A DNA stretch of 64,000 nt from the NCBI GenBank assembly GCA_012845835.1, contig JABAKD010000019.1:4445994-4509993 (forward strand), written 5' to 3'. Below the pieces are notes generated by a model, which did not search any database, was not told where the DNA came from, and worked only from the letters and a program-made list of their open reading frames with translations. This DNA is from Undaria pinnatifida (Eukaryota > Sar > Phaeophyceae > Laminariales > Alariaceae). Shown piece after piece: positions 36,301 through 50,347 of this stretch; the stretch's first letter is position 1, and each line of letters opens with the position of its first letter. A program made the position numbers and the translations under genes.

Positions 36301-36659
36301 TGAAAAGGACCAAACTTCAATACGGTCAGAAATAAATCGAGTATGTTGGCCATGTCATTTCGGAAAAAGGCATTTCAATCAGTGCCGAGCGTGTCAAAGC
36401 TACTTTATTACTGCCTGAGCCTGGGTGTATCAAAGATAAACGCGGATTCGTAGGTACACTCAACTATGTCCGCCGTTCTATAGACGGTTATGCTGAAATA
36501 ACAGCACCGTTGGTTGAACTCACTCGCAAGGATCATGTCAAAGTACCGCTTTCACGAGAGCTCTTGGGCCCGCACAACGTGACGCTTTTGCTCGCGCGAA
36601 GCGTGCCCCGACTTCTGCGCCGGTCCTTAAATATCCAGATTTTGCTCGGGAATTTATCT

Positions 36660-36920
36660 TGTCCATACTGATGCGTCAGAAGCAGGAGTAGGAGCATTTC
36701 TCGCTGAACGCCCACAAAAAATAGGGCCGATTCCGATCTGGACATCATCGCGTACATGATAGTCACCGCTTTTCAAAAAGCCAGCGTCATTATAGTGCGA
36801 CCATGAAAGAGTGTTGTGCTGTAGTCTGGGCTGTCACCCACTGACGTCCCTACATAGGGGGCAAGCATTTCACATGATGTACTGACCACCAAGCACTAAC
36901 GGACCTGTGTAAAAATGCAG
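36660..36920 (+). pseudogene. RNase H domain, with stops
   Basis: DASEAGVGAFLAE (about 36670), a KECCAVVWAV helix carrying the catalytic Glu, and CTDHQALTDL supply the expected acidic residues in order. They are separated by stop codons and shifts, so the domain is recognisable but not translatable as one piece. Confidence 0.75.
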
Positions 36921-37399
36921 GACACCTCTAACATGCTCGCCCGATGGGCGATCACCCTTAGGAATTACGATTTCACTTACCAACATGCCCCAGGAAAATT
37001 GACTGTCGTGTCTGATATGCCGTCTCGTGCTTTTAGCTAAGTCCACGAGGAACCTTTTCCATTAGAGGCCAGATTAGCCGGCATTTGTCGAAATGTACCG
37101 ATTGATGAAGTGCTATCCACCTGGGCCCCGCGAGCACGAACTCACCGCTTTTTTTTTGCACGACGCAGCACCTGTCGTAAGCGACCATGAATTATTCATG
37201 AGCGCTGTGTCTGTCTTACCTACTATAGACTCCGCGAAACTTGTCGATCTACAGAAAGAGGAAACTTGTCAGTATTTTTAGTATCTCCGAGCACCAACAT
37301 CGGCCCCACTCCCTAGTGGAGAATCTAAATGTACACGATGAGCTACTTCTTTTTAAATGAAGGATTGCTATTTCGGTCATATCTTCCTGGTCAGTTCAG

Positions 37400-38330
37400 G
37401 AAGCCTAGCACTTTCAGCGATCAATTTGTGGTGCCTACATCTCTCCGAAAAATTGTCATTAATTCGTGTCATGATCTACCAGCGTCTGGAGGTCATTTAT
37501 ATTTTATAGCAACACTCGATATCGTCCGAGATAGATTCTGGTGGCCGATCATTCCAACGGATGTCCGTATTGAAGTTTCTCTGTCTTGCCAACACCGCAA
37601 GTTATCGCACCGCCCGCCCAAGTTGCCTGCGGGACACCGCCCTGTCATGCACGTGTTCCAATGCATTGCTGTTGATCTTGTTGACCGTACATGTTTATCA
37701 CAAGGAAATCGCTTCAACCTTTCTGTCATCGACCATCTTATTCGATTTGTCATTTTAATACCCTTAAAAAATATAGCGGCTTTCACGATTGTTCGTCATC
37801 TAATCGAACGCGTGCTCTCGATGTTTGGCCCTCTTGAAACACTTCATTTCGACGAGGGAAAGGAGTTAGAAAACGAATTGGTCAAGGAATTACAGTCAGT
37901 GCAGCCTCTTTTTGCCCTCAGGTCAACTCTGTGTATTAGAGCGTGTGCACAGCACTGTCCACAATATGTTGGCTATGTACAACAACTTGTCCTTCAATAA
38001 TTGGGCAGAGCTGTTGCCTTTCGTCCGGTTAGCTCACAATACAGCTTACTCTACTACGCTCCAGGAAACTCTTCATTGCCTGATGTTCGGATGTGCAGCT
38101 GTACCGCCTTTCCATCTCATTCTTGGAGTTCCGTCCACCTTTGCACCGCAATCACAGCTCGACTATTCTATGAACAGACTGTCGAAAACAAGCAATTTGT
38201 ATACGAGCTGGCCCGTCGTAATCTTAAAGAGCGAGTGGATAAGCAAACGGTCGCAAATGAGACTCTGTCGTTTTCAAGTTTCAAACCTGGGGAACTGGTA
38301 TTAATCCACCGCCAATTCCCTGAAGCTGAT
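37400..38330 (+). pseudogene. integrase, frameshifted
   Basis: The HHCC-type N-terminal part shows CHDLPASGGH and SLSCQHRK, with one Cys apparently lost. The core has an acidic residue in FQCIAVDLVD, the second in LHFDEGKELENE, and the Glu in VLERVHSTVHNML, spaced as in a D-D-E core. A frameshift at about 37910-37930 separates the last from the first two. A C-terminal FKPGELVLIHRQFPEADG segment follows near 38280. Confidence 0.8.
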
Positions 38331-38359
38331 GGCTACTATACGCACCACAACTGACTTCT

Positions 38360-38983
38360 GATTCTGTCTCTAACACCCATCGGGTGCCAAGTTTAGTGCC
38401 ATCAGCCAAATGTCCTTGTCGCAGTATAACATGTTTGGTGTATAATGTATTGTCCCCGTCAGGTAGGTCGTTTTTGCGTTCCAGCACATACGACTCATGT
38501 CACGCCTGTTGAGCCTTCAGCCATGTTGTCCACACGATGAGTATACACACTCGTTTCGTGTGGCGTGCGCCTAATAAGCATCGTTTTGCTGATAAACCCG
38601 GGATATTCATTTATTGTCGTTGCTCTCGCACGCCTCTGTCCAGGATCACTTTTCCCTATTTTGTCGTGACCCATAGCTGGCCAGCCGCAATGTCCGCCGT
38701 ATGTATTTTAATATACCGCATGCGAAAGGATTATGCCCTCGTCATTCGCTGAAGATGATCATATCCGATCCTATGTCCGGGTTTTTATTGACATGTCTAC
38801 GGTACTGCAGCAGTTTAGTCAGTTTGTCATGCTGTCTTGACCATTTTATGAAAAGGAGTGTACAAACTGCCGAGCGTTACCGAATCGCCACTGCAAGTTT
38901 GTATATCAACTAGACGTGTTGTTACCGTTGTCTATGGTTCCGTTATGTTTGAGGTTTGGTGAAGTTCGAGCTCTATCACCACC
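38360..38983. other. gypsy 3' internal region, no domain recognised
   Basis: Sequence between the integrase and the polypurine tract is broken in every frame. I see no certain chromodomain or envelope-like product. Confidence 0.5.
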
Positions 38984-38995
38984 AAAACTGGGGGG
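38984..38995 (+). other. putative polypurine tract
   Basis: AAAACTGGGGGG lies immediately 5' of the TG that starts the 3' LTR. It is mostly purine, as expected for plus-strand priming. Confidence 0.6.
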
Positions 38996-39465
38996 TGATG
39001 TGGATACCATGTCCCCAAACCAACACGCCTAGGGAAAATGTCGAAACCCCTTCGATCTTCCAGACAGTGTTTCGCTTGAGGAACACGGGAGATTTGCCAT
39101 GTCTAGATCACGCCACGGAGCTCTCCCTCCACGTTCCGCTGACGGATCCTCCGCGGCGGATACACCGCCTAGCGGATTCCCCGCAGCGGGATTTTGGAAG
39201 GCCCGGCTGGATTTTCGTTTTACCCGAGAGCTAAGGGAGCGCTGACAACTGCTCGCCCACTACTCTCACTTTCTTCCTTGCGCTGGTGCTTCTTGCATCT
39301 CTGGGATTTCTTCCCCTCTCCTGTCTCTCCATTTGTCGACGGCCTACTGAATCAGCCCGTGTTGTCACACACTCCGCCGTCGTAGTCCATCAGTGACAAC
39401 ACTCTGCTTAAACGCAGCGAGAAGTGGGATCACGACCCACCGACGATCTCGACTACGAATCTTAT
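38996..39465 (+). repeat. 3' LTR of the gypsy element
   Basis: It begins TGATGTGGATACCATGTCCC and ends ...ACTACGAATCTTAT. Relative to the 5' LTR it has about 87 extra bases between two CCATGTC words, at about 39006 and 39098. Confidence 0.85.
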
Positions 39466-39469
39466 ATCT

Positions 39470-40344
39470 CTTAAACGAGTTTTGGTCGATCTCGCGGCTG
39501 AAAAAGTGTGTGTGTGATATTTTTTTCCGTTTTCGAAATGCATCTGGCGAGAAACCAGCGGGTATGGTGAACATCCCTTGAAGAAGAACTAACTCTGTGA
39601 AATACATATACGCAAGCCTAGTGGTACAGTATGAAACTCTCTGACACGATGTTTGACTGCACACTATTTAGAATGTGGTAATACAAGGGCGGTTCAAAAT
39701 TTACCATTTCGTAATTGGTATACGTAAAATAATTTCATACGATAATATTAGTGTTATTAATAGTGGGATCCTCGAAGCGGTCCACCGGGCGCAATTAGAT
39801 GTTCATGACGCATTAATAGTGAATGAGCGTAGGCAGAGAACTAACGACGCGTGCTACCGCTGAGTACGAGCAAGTTTGGGAAACTACATCTGAACGCCGT
39901 CGTGGATCCTTGGGTCAAAATCGCCGGAATGTCCTTGTTGGCTTGGAAAATGAACACCTTTATCAAAATCGGCCATGGATCTAGTCATCGCGCTAAACTT
40001 TCAGAATATTAAGCGCGTTATTAATTCAAGTGGAGGTTTTGGGGGGGTATGGTTATTCGCAAGAGGAGGAGCCTTGACTAAATAAACAGTGCGTCTTTAC
40101 AGCAGCATGTATGTGCGTACTCACTTGTTGAACATGTGGGTTACATGCTTCTACCCGGAGAGGAGCACACCATGAAAGATAATTTTCCCAACACGTTAGA
40201 TGTGAGTTGGAAACATTTTGGTCGATACTCACGCCGGTCCACCGAGTATAATCGTGTTGATCTAGACATAACATGCGTGAGATTGTCCCGGGTGTGGCAA
40301 TTTATGAAATTTTACGTACGAGGTAAATATTCGGAGTGAAGAGC
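39470..40344. other. intergenic, nothing recognised
   Basis: The first 100 bp include GGTCGATCTCGCGGCTGAAA, similar to 31383. The remainder shows short frames only. Confidence 0.4.
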
Positions 40345-40939
<595 letters not shown>

Positions 40940-41013
40940 ACTCTACTACCTTGTAGGTATCACTGTCAGTAAAACGACGGTCGGGACACGGGTGCATACA
41001 TACCCTCTAACCC

Positions 41014-41090
41014 GAGTTGATTGTACTATAGTGTGTTATTGGCCCACCCGCATTTCAGAGTTGATTGTACTATAGTGTGTTATTGGCCCA
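41014..41090. repeat. tandem duplication, 44-bp period
   Basis: A 33-bp segment, GAGTTGATTGTACTATAGTG and on, occurs at 41014 and 41058 without differences. Confidence 0.9.
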
Positions 41091-41096
41091 ACGGGA

Positions 41097-43417
41097 GCCA
41101 ATTTCATGTGATCCACTGCCCTCTGGACCATCATCAGCGCTGAACATGCTAATATCATGGCGGCTTAGAGATAATCTCTGCAGGGTGTCATCGGTGAGTC
41201 ATCTGGGTGTGCGCTCATCATGCGCTCATCACATCATAGAAGCTGAAACGTGAGAATGGTGAACCCTTTGTGCGATGTTAAATGAAGCCACGTAACGGGC
41301 GGGCGGGCGAGGAGAGACATCTCTGAAAACGGCCTGGCTTGTCCAGAAATTCGCTGAGGGTAAAATATCGTAAATGTTTGAAATTGACAGTAAAATGTGA
41401 CGACTAAAAGAGCTAATGCCCACAGCCAGACCAAGGCAGACTACTACAATGGTTCACCATTCCCCTCCGATATCTTGTCTGGTACAAAAGGAAGAATAGA
41501 AGCCACATCCTGCCGTGCGCCACGGTACCTTCCGAGTTCGACCGCGAGATACGTTTGGCGACGGTGCCGACACGAAGGATGTTTTTCGGGGGGATTCGTG
41601 GCACGTAAGAGACAGGAGATCTGCCACGGCGGGTATACTATTGAGACAGCTGGTTGGGTTGGGCAATACTCTCCGCGGAGCCAGCGAAGGAAGATGTGAT
41701 CGAATCTGAAAATATGTTCGAAAGTGTCCCCATAAAGTCGACAGATTTGTTTCGACATGTCGAACAAGCGACGGAGGCATCTATGCGTGAAATGACAATA
41801 CACGAAGGGCTGTCGACATGTAGGGCGACGCGTCACGGCTGCCGCCCAGCCAACCACGGTCGACAACAATACGCGGCGGGACGGGTAGGGAGCGAGGAGT
41901 GGTACGTTTTGCCCAAGCGGGTGAAGTTTAGGTCTTGGCATTAACGTCCTGACGTATGTGCGCATTCTCAAGGGCAAATATAGGTGGCGACAAGCCGATA
42001 TGGCTCCTTCGCCTCACAGTTTTCTCCTCTCAGTGCCCTTAATGCGCTTTACATGCCGTCTATGTGCGCAATGATATTTTTCTATCAGCTACGAGGCTGT
42101 GCTGTGTTTTGTTCTTTCTGTGCTTTCTCCTCATTTCTCGTTTCTTCTCGTTTGTTTTCTCGAATTAACTGAGAGCTGACTCGGGTACTTCGAACGCATG
42201 TGTATTGATAGCACTGTATTGCTGGGGATTTGTATGGTGTTTGCCACACCCCCCGCGCTGGCACAAACTCACCTAATTGCTTACTAAGCTTATCTCGTGG
42301 TTGCTCTCAATTTGCTCTTGCTATCCGACGCGTAACATTCTTCGTAGTGCTCTGTGGCTTCTCTTTCCGTCGCTAAATCCCCTCTGCTGGCGACTGCACG
42401 GAACTTCCTACGCGTAACTGTTATCCGCCGTGCTACATTTCGTGTTTTTCTCGTTTTTTTAGCACCTTCTTGCTTACGTTTGTCCTGGGATATGAAACAA
42501 ATCTAACTTCCCTGGTGGCATGCCGGGTAGTCGGTTTAGGCTGCGATCCTTGAAACGTATATACCATTGCAGGCCTTATACATAGTACGCATGCTGACTT
42601 CCTATTACACGATTATCGGTTATATGGCGGGTATACGACTTAATGTGTTCGCGCACCAGGTGTTGTTTTATTTTACATCATTTCTTCTAATGTACCCTCC
42701 ACTCTAGAGTGACAGAAGACTGCCCTGTGACAACGGACCTGATTTCGCGAGCTTACATGACAACAACAGCAAACAATAGGGCAAAGATTTCGAGGATTCT
42801 GCAGGTAGGGTGTGTGAAATAATTGCCAACAACATAGTATAGAAGACGGAAATCGCTACGGGGTGCGAAGACTCCACAGGTGACGGATACACGTAGGTAA
42901 TGCACAACTTATGGTGTTTTATTCACGTCAAATGCTCCTTGCTATTTGATAGGGAGGTACATATACATCCAATTGAAGTCACCTCCTGTTGACTATGATC
43001 AGTTTAGTGCTATTAATAATGTTAAAATCACCCGACGTACTTGATGATTAATGATTGCTAATTGATGAGTGTGCGCACCAATTACTGCTGCTATCGGGAG
43101 TAGTTGGTTAAATAAAGTCATGTTCACGTAATAGTTGTGGTTGCTCTTGAGTAAAAAAGAAGCGCATTACGATGCACCTAAAACAATGCCTGCGGCTCAA
43201 ATAAAAGAGGAATGCTGTGTTGTTGCGATATTGCCACGCTAGTCAGCAAGCATCTTGCGCTGTAAGCGTCGTCTGCAGCATTCGAACGCGTTTTATCCTC
43301 AGGCGGACTTGTGGTCGCAATGAAGCGCAGTCGTCTGGGCGGGGAAAACAGGGAGAAGAGATGATCGGGGATATAGGATTCTTTCTTGAATTCGTGAGCG
43401 AAAAACTCACATAGAAG
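41097..43417. other. intergenic, no recognised gene
   Basis: Overlapping frames on both strands at 41397-41980 (up to 177 codons on minus) cannot be separated and have no domains. 42700-42775 resembles 31027-31108. From 42200 onward only short frames are present. Confidence 0.4.
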
Positions 43418-43542
43418 GTTATACTCGTGTCGTTTCTCACACTTAGGGTGCAAACTACTTCGCAGCATTCCCAGTAACGTAGAACGTTATACTCGTGCCT
43501 TCTCACACTTACGGAGAACACTACTTCACACGATTCCCAGTA
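43418..43542. repeat. tandem duplication, 68-bp period
   Basis: GTTATACTCGTG begins a unit at 43418 and again at 43486. Both contain CTCACACTTA and a CATTCCCAGTA or GATTCCCAGTA end, with several differences. Confidence 0.85.
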
Positions 43543-44724
43543 GGCTGCCGGGCGTCGTCAAACTACTGCTTCGAAGGTTAGCGGACGTATGGCATGGATA
43601 CTGACGGGTACGACGTTCCGCCTGTCGACGGATCACGAGCACGTGGATAACGATGATGTAGCTATCGGCGGAGGGGAGGCGGCGGGGAGGGGAACTTCCG
43701 AAAATAGTGTTGTTGACGCGTTAGTTAATGCGACCACGTTTGCTCTACGTGCAGAATGAAGCAACAGTTGCGTTGGCATAACCGGTCGTCTACACGAGAG
43801 ATGAAGTGATCACGACAGGAATCCGTGCATGAGCAAACCGATCTCTGATTCAAGAATTCCCAGGATATGGGAAAATGACGGTCGAGAAAGACACCATCAT
43901 TCCATCGAAAATCACCGTATCCTCACCACCACCTAGTTGATTGCGGTGATTTTGGTCAACTAACCATTTTGTTATAAGCACAACTTGGGAGGAAACAATC
44001 AACCATCGCACCAACCCCTTAAAGGACTGGACGCGCATCCCTACTGCTCAACGATATCATAGAGTAACATCACCTTAGGAATGCAGCTCAACGCCTCACC
44101 CGAACGATGACTTCAGAGACAAAACTGTCACCTCAACCTGGCAATCACTTCCATGATACCCTAGTCGAAAACGAAGTATGCTCTCCGATCTATCATACTC
44201 ACCGATAGCTTTAGACTTGAGAGGCTCAACCGGTCGCAGACCTTTACCCTAAAGCTGCAACCCCTACCGGGCGCTACGGTTTAATATAATAGATAGTATC
44301 GGCACGGCATGCAGACTATGTTAACGCAGACGACTGTGAAACATGGTAAAAACGAAGCAATCGCCAACGAACAGAGGAAACCAAATGAAGTCCTTGGATA
44401 CCGGCTACGAATACCACAACGACCTGAAAGACAATAAAAACACACAACAAGCAAGGGGATGTTGCCTGAAACACAGAATGTGACCAAACGACTCCCAAAC
44501 ACTTTAGGGGGCAGAACGACGCAAATACATAGCATTTCTGTCGTGGACTCCCTCTCTCTTCCATGTGCCGTCACAGCTGTAGGGTAATCTGCTGTATCGC
44601 TACCACAACGAATAGGAAATAAGAGGGAAACAGAGATACTTCGTACATACGTGCAACAAAATAGAGGGGTACAGTATTACAGCGAGTAGAATACAGTATA
44701 GTACACGTGAAATCACCTGTACGT
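43543..44724. other. intergenic, nothing recognised
   Basis: Only short frames occur, the longest about 97 codons on minus at 44281-44574, without motifs. Confidence 0.4.
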
Positions 44725-44790
44725 CAGAGGTGAAGAATCGAACCCGGGGTCTTCCGGGTCCTCTGTGCGACTTACGCGAGTCATCATGAA
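44725..44790 (-). other. tRNA-like remnant (B box)
   Basis: On the minus strand GGGTTCGATTC (44745-44735) is a B-box match, preceded by GTCGCACAGAGGA, which loosely resembles an A box. The two are too close for a full tRNA, no anticodon arm pairs, and the T stem is imperfect. A relic of a tRNA or tRNA-derived SINE is more likely than a working gene. Confidence 0.3.
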
Positions 44791-46633
44791 AGCGAAAAAA
44801 TGTTATCCAGTGAAACGACTCCACAGATATACCCTGTGAGGGGTACGTTTCTATGTCTCGCCACTTACAATGAGCGTCAAAACTGGGGATGGGGTACAGA
44901 GCGCATACTGGTCGAGGTTGTGTTTAGCACAGTTCGCCGCAAAGGACAAAAAATCGTTTTAGTACGTTCCGGTTTAGTTCATGTTATAGCGGGTATCCGA
45001 CGACCGCCTTCGCACAATTGGGGTTGACACCGCCAAGGCTGCACCGGACGACAGGGTGAAGATCGTTAACATCCTTGCCAGATGTGTTGCCGTTGGGAGT
45101 TTGGAGTGCAGTCAGTGGAGGCTGTGCAAGAGGGTAGGATGGATTGGTACCTGTGGCCACTGCCGTTCTCGAAGGTCGATTGCGTCGACCAACCTAACGC
45201 GAGGTTAAGCCTGCTACAACTAAAAGCAAGCGCCACAATATTCAGCTGTGAATCTCAAGTGCTTCGTCGTACCCAGCACACGGCAGGATGAAGAGATATG
45301 GACTACCGTTTCAAATGTACCATCAAGGCAATCTTAGGTATTCGATCGCGATATCTGTCAACAGCGGAGATAGCTTCAAAATGGTACTAATCCATGAGAT
45401 TCAAGCAGGAAGGAAGACAGTCCACAAAAGGGATAGACTATATGTATATCTATGAGACTGGTGTTCTGCGAACGTTGCAAGGCCTGAGAGTGTACCAGCA
45501 GCTGCAACCCACCCACGCAGGTACGACGAATGCCGTGGTGGGTATTCGAAGGGAGGTATAATCCTACTCTAAATACCTGGTATTCGCCTAGCCACACCTG
45601 TGCTGTGTCCGGCTATGAAGGGACAATGCACTTTATATTCGAGATAGGGAAACCATGTTCAGACAATTGGGCTACGTGCTGTCGGGTGTGGTCAAAGCTA
45701 AGGCATAACGAGTTACCTTTTCTTACCGCACTGGTTTCTGACAAGGTTGACGGAGGTATGCAGCGTCATCCAGGATTGGTGCAACATGGCGTGTGTGGAA
45801 TGACACACAGTAACACATTGTCCTTGATTATTGTGATATTTTTTTTATGGTCTTCGGTAACCATTGTCATGCCTTCCGTTCCGGTCCACGTTTTATTTCC
45901 ACGTATACTCTACACCTGTTTCAGGTTCGAGAATCCCAGCAATGTAATCTGCAACACGAAGACAACGGCCATGATGCGACCAACCACCGCAAGGAGAGAG
46001 CCAGGTAACATGTGGTTCGTTCATCCCCCTTTTCACCTGAACCCGAGCTCATAGGGGGTACGGGGCGTGTGCAGGGTCGTGAAGAACCCTGAACGGCACA
46101 TGCACATATTGACTTCATATTTAGCCTACCATAACAAGTACAGGATTGAAGACTTGTTCACCAATGATGGCGCGCTCTCCTCCCCCATTCTTAGGCAATT
46201 GTCTGCATGCGAGACGACCTCATCAACCTCTACAGCAAGTACATAGATCGAAGCAAATTGTACGGTGCACCGTGACCGTCGTAACGCCCGAACAAGAGAA
46301 AGTAACAAAGCTCCGTCTGAACATCTACCAATTCCAAGAAGCGGCCACCTGCCACTCTTGGTTCACTCTTGCTTCCCTTCTGCTTCACTCTTGGCTCTGT
46401 CCTCCATACGGGAGCACTGTCGACACAACAAGCTTCTTCCGCACGTTGAACACGTGGCGAAATAGCACCGACGGGCGCTGTTCTTATAATCTTTGGTGGG
46501 TGCAACCATGAACGGCGAGGTTCGACCTGAGCGGCGGGCGAACCGCATTCACTGTCGGGAAACAAGGCTGAGGAAGAAAGACTACGAACGAAAACTCGTG
46601 GAGGTGATGTTCGTTGCCACATGTTCACTGTCT
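44791..46633. other. intergenic, no recognised gene
   Basis: A plus-strand frame at 45530-46054 (174 codons) has no recognised domain, and antisense frames overlap it. TACCTGGTA lies at 45574 and TAGACTA at 45434. Confidence 0.4.
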
Positions 46634-46846
46634 GTTACCGTGTGTGGTCATGGTACAACAGAGCTCTCATTTTAGAAGTAAAACGGCAGTGTATATGCCC
46701 CTTTGACGAGGTACTGTTGAATATAGAACCGTATCGGTAGGTTACCGTTCGTGGTTATGGTACAACAGAGCTCTCATTTTAGAAGTCAAGCGGCAGTGTA
46801 TGCCCCTTTGACGAGGTACTGTTGAATATAGAACCGTAATCGGTAG
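46634..46846. repeat. tandem duplication, 107-bp period
   Basis: Units starting GTTACCGTGTGTGG (46634) and GTTACCGTTCGTGG (46741) share GTACAACAGAGCTCTCATTT and the rest of the unit, with few differences, so the duplication is recent. Confidence 0.9.
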
Positions 46847-49800
46847 ATCGATGCTGATAGGTTTGCGACCATGAACAGCCTGGGCTCGAAGCGTTTCCGC
46901 AACTACACACCACGGTGGTACGCTTTCAGAGGGCACCGCGAGATGAGCCCGTTGTTTCCTGTAGTAGTCGCCCGGGTAGTCACTAGGGGCTCTCTCAGTT
47001 TTTCTGCACGTTTTTATTGGAAATAAAGACTATACCGAAGGCACTGATTCATTGGTGCACGGTAGGGTGTTTGTTTGCTCTAGCAGAATGAAGTTCAAAA
47101 ATTATAAGTAATCTGGGTCAGGCAGTTGTTTGCATTCGTTTACGTACGTCTGTTTGTAATAGCACTTTCGTTTCATGGACATCAAGTCCCGAGAGGCACG
47201 CTCCTGCTACAGTAGCAAAAAGTAGCAGAAGGAGCCGTGGCGGCCTTTACTCGACACCACTCAGAGTCGCGCCAGCATTTGTTCTGTTTGGTTGTTTTTG
47301 TGGTGATACCATCGTTACCTTTACTTCCGTCTACCCGGTTTCGTTTCTTGAAGTGTTTATCTTTCCAGTGTTGGAAGTAACTATGGAAGTCGAGGGAGAC
47401 TCTGGGTGTTGTGCTCTCGTCGTGATTACACAAGGCCTGCATTATTGAAACGGGGATATCAAAGCAACAGCACCCGTCTCTCTATATCTACCCCAACGTC
47501 ATCACTTTGGCCTTGCGTACAACTTATTTATGTGTGTTGTAGAATGACCCATGCGTGTACGACGTACATCCTGACTGCTGGCTAGCAGCGCCAGCGGTTC
47601 CCACTAACCAGTGGCTATGGTGTAAACTCAACGCGGTACGCCAACTTTATGTGTTAGCTAACTGTTAGCCAGTGATTATGACCCAACAAGGTAACATAAA
47701 TAGTGTGCGGAGGTTCAGGCGACGAAGTATTCCCAACGAATATGACTATCTAGTAAACATGGCCGCGATCTCGAAGGGCGACCTTATCAAAACAAATTTA
47801 CACCTTGGAACTGCAGTGGACACTTTTGCAAGCATGATATACTACACGCTTGGAATGGCTAACCGCACGCTAGGGGTGGAGGACAAGCTTGTGAGCACGT
47901 AACGTGAGGGGCACAGCAGATTAAAGCTACCGTGGGGGTGTCCCGTTTGTCGCCATGTTTTGCAGGTGGTCGGGGTCATTCGCACGAGTATCTCCCCTGT
48001 TCCTTGGCCGTCTTGAGTTCTCGTGATGTTTCAATTTTGGCATATGCACGCGGTATGGAATGTTTAGCTATGCTGCCCCACAAAACACGACCAAATATTT
48101 TGTTTCGGTGACGTACTGAGTCACTGGTGTAATACGAGCGGCTCAAACCCGGTAGCGTAAAAATGTTGGTAAAGTCTAGACTAACAAAATCAAACCTACC
48201 GTGCCCTCGGTCAACATACCACCCTAAGCATAATTTCAAAGACATTCCTCAAAGCTACCTGAGCAGAATTTCCACGCACCGGCCGTAAGACGACTGAACG
48301 TGTAGTTTCATCATACCAGATAAGTCTACTCTCTGAGGAGCTCAATCAGTGTGGAGGTGACAAAGAAAGAAACAGTTGGTCCAAAAAGCGCCACCCCCAT
48401 CGTGGGATGGCTCGAATTTACAACCTCGTTCCAATAGTACTCAAACATAATGCAGAGTGGCCTTAAATAAAGCCGAGATGGTTTTTCCATTGTGAAATAT
48501 TTACAGTATAAACCCACGCAATCCCTTTCTATTTTTTTGTAATAAGTATTTATGCATTTGAGCATTTTTCATGATACTACTGTAAGTATTCGCTGGCAGT
48601 GGAATCGTCCGTTTTGGAGCAATTTTCCGACATGTTCGTTATGCTGGCGGGAAAGTTGGACATTTCGAAACCTCCTTCGATCTAGAGTTCGTTCCAGGTA
48701 CCCACAAGTCCTCGCCGCTGCACCTGACACTCTCACGAGCGCCATGATGAGGGTGGTTTTCTTCATGGGCTTTAGGTTGTTGGAAGGAGATGGAGCTGTT
48801 GTCATGTGAAGTACGAACGCTCAGTTTTGGGTGGTTTGTCACATTTTATATCGTTTGGATGAAACAACCAAAGAGGTCGAAACATCGTTGACCTCCGCTG
48901 AGAACGTGTAGGTGTCCACGGAAAATCTGAATACGATCATGCGTGAATGTGGATGAAACACTAAATCGTAACTCGTTCTCCCTCCTAACGTCACTCTTTA
49001 TGGTACCCCGACGTACGCCATAGACTTAGATCTCAGGAGCATCCGCAGAGGTGTCAGCACACGGTAGGGGTGCGGCGGAAGATTCTGAGCTTCTAACCCA
49101 TTGACTTCGAAGGTATTCGTTAGCGCTATCCGACCAACACTTCTAAGCGCGCGCGCTGTAATACAAATTAACCCGTGCGCACGTGTGAGACTAACCGCTT
49201 TTTTGTCATGTTAGGAGCTCATCCAGCCAGCAACACGAAATATATTGTCGAATAAGGGCGACCCCTACCGTGGGATTGGACATAAACTGTGTTCTATGCA
49301 CACTGCATGTGGAGACGAATGTTGACTCTGACAATTTTCAAGAAATCGTATCCACCGAAAACAAATGTGTTTAGTGCCGAACTCGGTTAGAGACCGGGAC
49401 AAGGCATTTCTTCTTCAGATGGTTTCTCGAAGTCAGGCCAACATCTTGCCCCCGCGCGCACAAACAGAACGGCAGTACTTGGCGAAGATGCGGCAGCCCC
49501 CTGGGTCATTTTCCGAGCAACTGCCGCCTTACCCTCGCGCTCCTCGATCGATATGGTCTGTAGTGTAATGTGGCGCTGCGGCGCGTTCGTGTGTGTGTTT
49601 TCTGTTTTTCCAAATTGTACAACACCCCCCCTAAAACTCTGCCAACGGATACGTTGAAAATTGTTGTTAGATTCGGCATCTAGACTCGTTTGTACCGTAC
49701 ACATTGTGTGGGAGCCGTACGTCGGCATATCGATTTCTGGGCGTCGAATCGCATGTTCATGAACATCCGTGAAGTAGGAAAACTATTGGTCTTAGGCAAG

Positions 49801-50340
49801 AACCAGCTGGAGGTCGAGAGGCAGCAAGTTTGGAATGATAGATCAAGTATTTTCGCATCGAAAATCAATATAGAAAGTAGAGTGGAATCCAAGTTCGATT
49901 GGAGGGTTGGTTCTTATATCCCAAGGGGCCTTACGGAACTCTAAATCAACGCCCAACAAGCCCACACTCAATCATGACACGGCACTTCACACTTGGTGCG
50001 GTATATTATATAACCATGTATAACCGTATCGCACTGTAGGGGGAAACCGCGGCGGCAACCAATGTAAATTCATGCGTCGACCAGAGGCACAACGCACGGC
50101 GTGTGCAGCTTTGAAAGGCAGAAAAAAAAGGAATTCTGAGTGGGCTCCGAAATAAGGGCGGCACGACACGCGCCCACCACGAAGTAATTACACACGCTTC
50201 GTAGTTTGACTACTGCTGTAGACTTCGGACAAGCTAACAACTGTTTTAGTTTGTAGCTATCAGCCGTGAAAGGTCCGTGCTCCGTGCGGCGTCATCCGAC
50301 GCTAGCATCGTAGCAGATTCTAACTTATTTCTGAGCTCTT
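46847..50340. other. largely unassigned; short coding-like frames and a three-copy motif
   Basis: Plus frames at 47672-47902 (includes IPNEYDYLVNMAAISKGDL) and 49690-49944 (includes VGKLLVLGKNQLEVERQQV) have protein-like composition but no recognisable family. A motif near GCGACCCCTACCGTGGGAT recurs at 48383-48410 and 49254-49279, with a third copy at 50474-50502. TAGACTA lies at 48177. Confidence 0.35.
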
Positions 50341-50347
50341 ATCGTGA

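Larger units (their letters stand above)
32191..39465 (+). mobile_element. Ty3/gypsy LTR retrotransposon, degenerate, with nested SINE
   Basis: The element is bounded by direct LTRs with a candidate 4-bp target duplication ATCT (32187-32190 and 39466-39469). The internal order is gag, protease, reverse transcriptase, RNase H, integrase, which defines Ty3/gypsy (Metaviridae) rather than copia. All domains are on the plus strand. Stops and frameshifts interrupt gag, protease, RT, RNase H and integrase, so it cannot encode a full polyprotein. By eye the two LTRs differ at roughly one position in eight to ten, which points to an old insertion. An S1 SINE inserted later into the protease region. 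Confidence 0.9.

Noticed and set aside
38360-38983. Envelope-like gene of a retrovirus between integrase and 3' LTR
   Set aside because: All frames are broken and no signal peptide, furin site or transmembrane pattern is visible.
41444-41977. 177-codon minus-strand gene
   Set aside because: Three plus-strand frames compete across the same interval and none has a recognisable domain.
44725-44790. Functional tRNA gene
   Set aside because: The B box is good, but A/B spacing is too short and no anticodon arm can be drawn.
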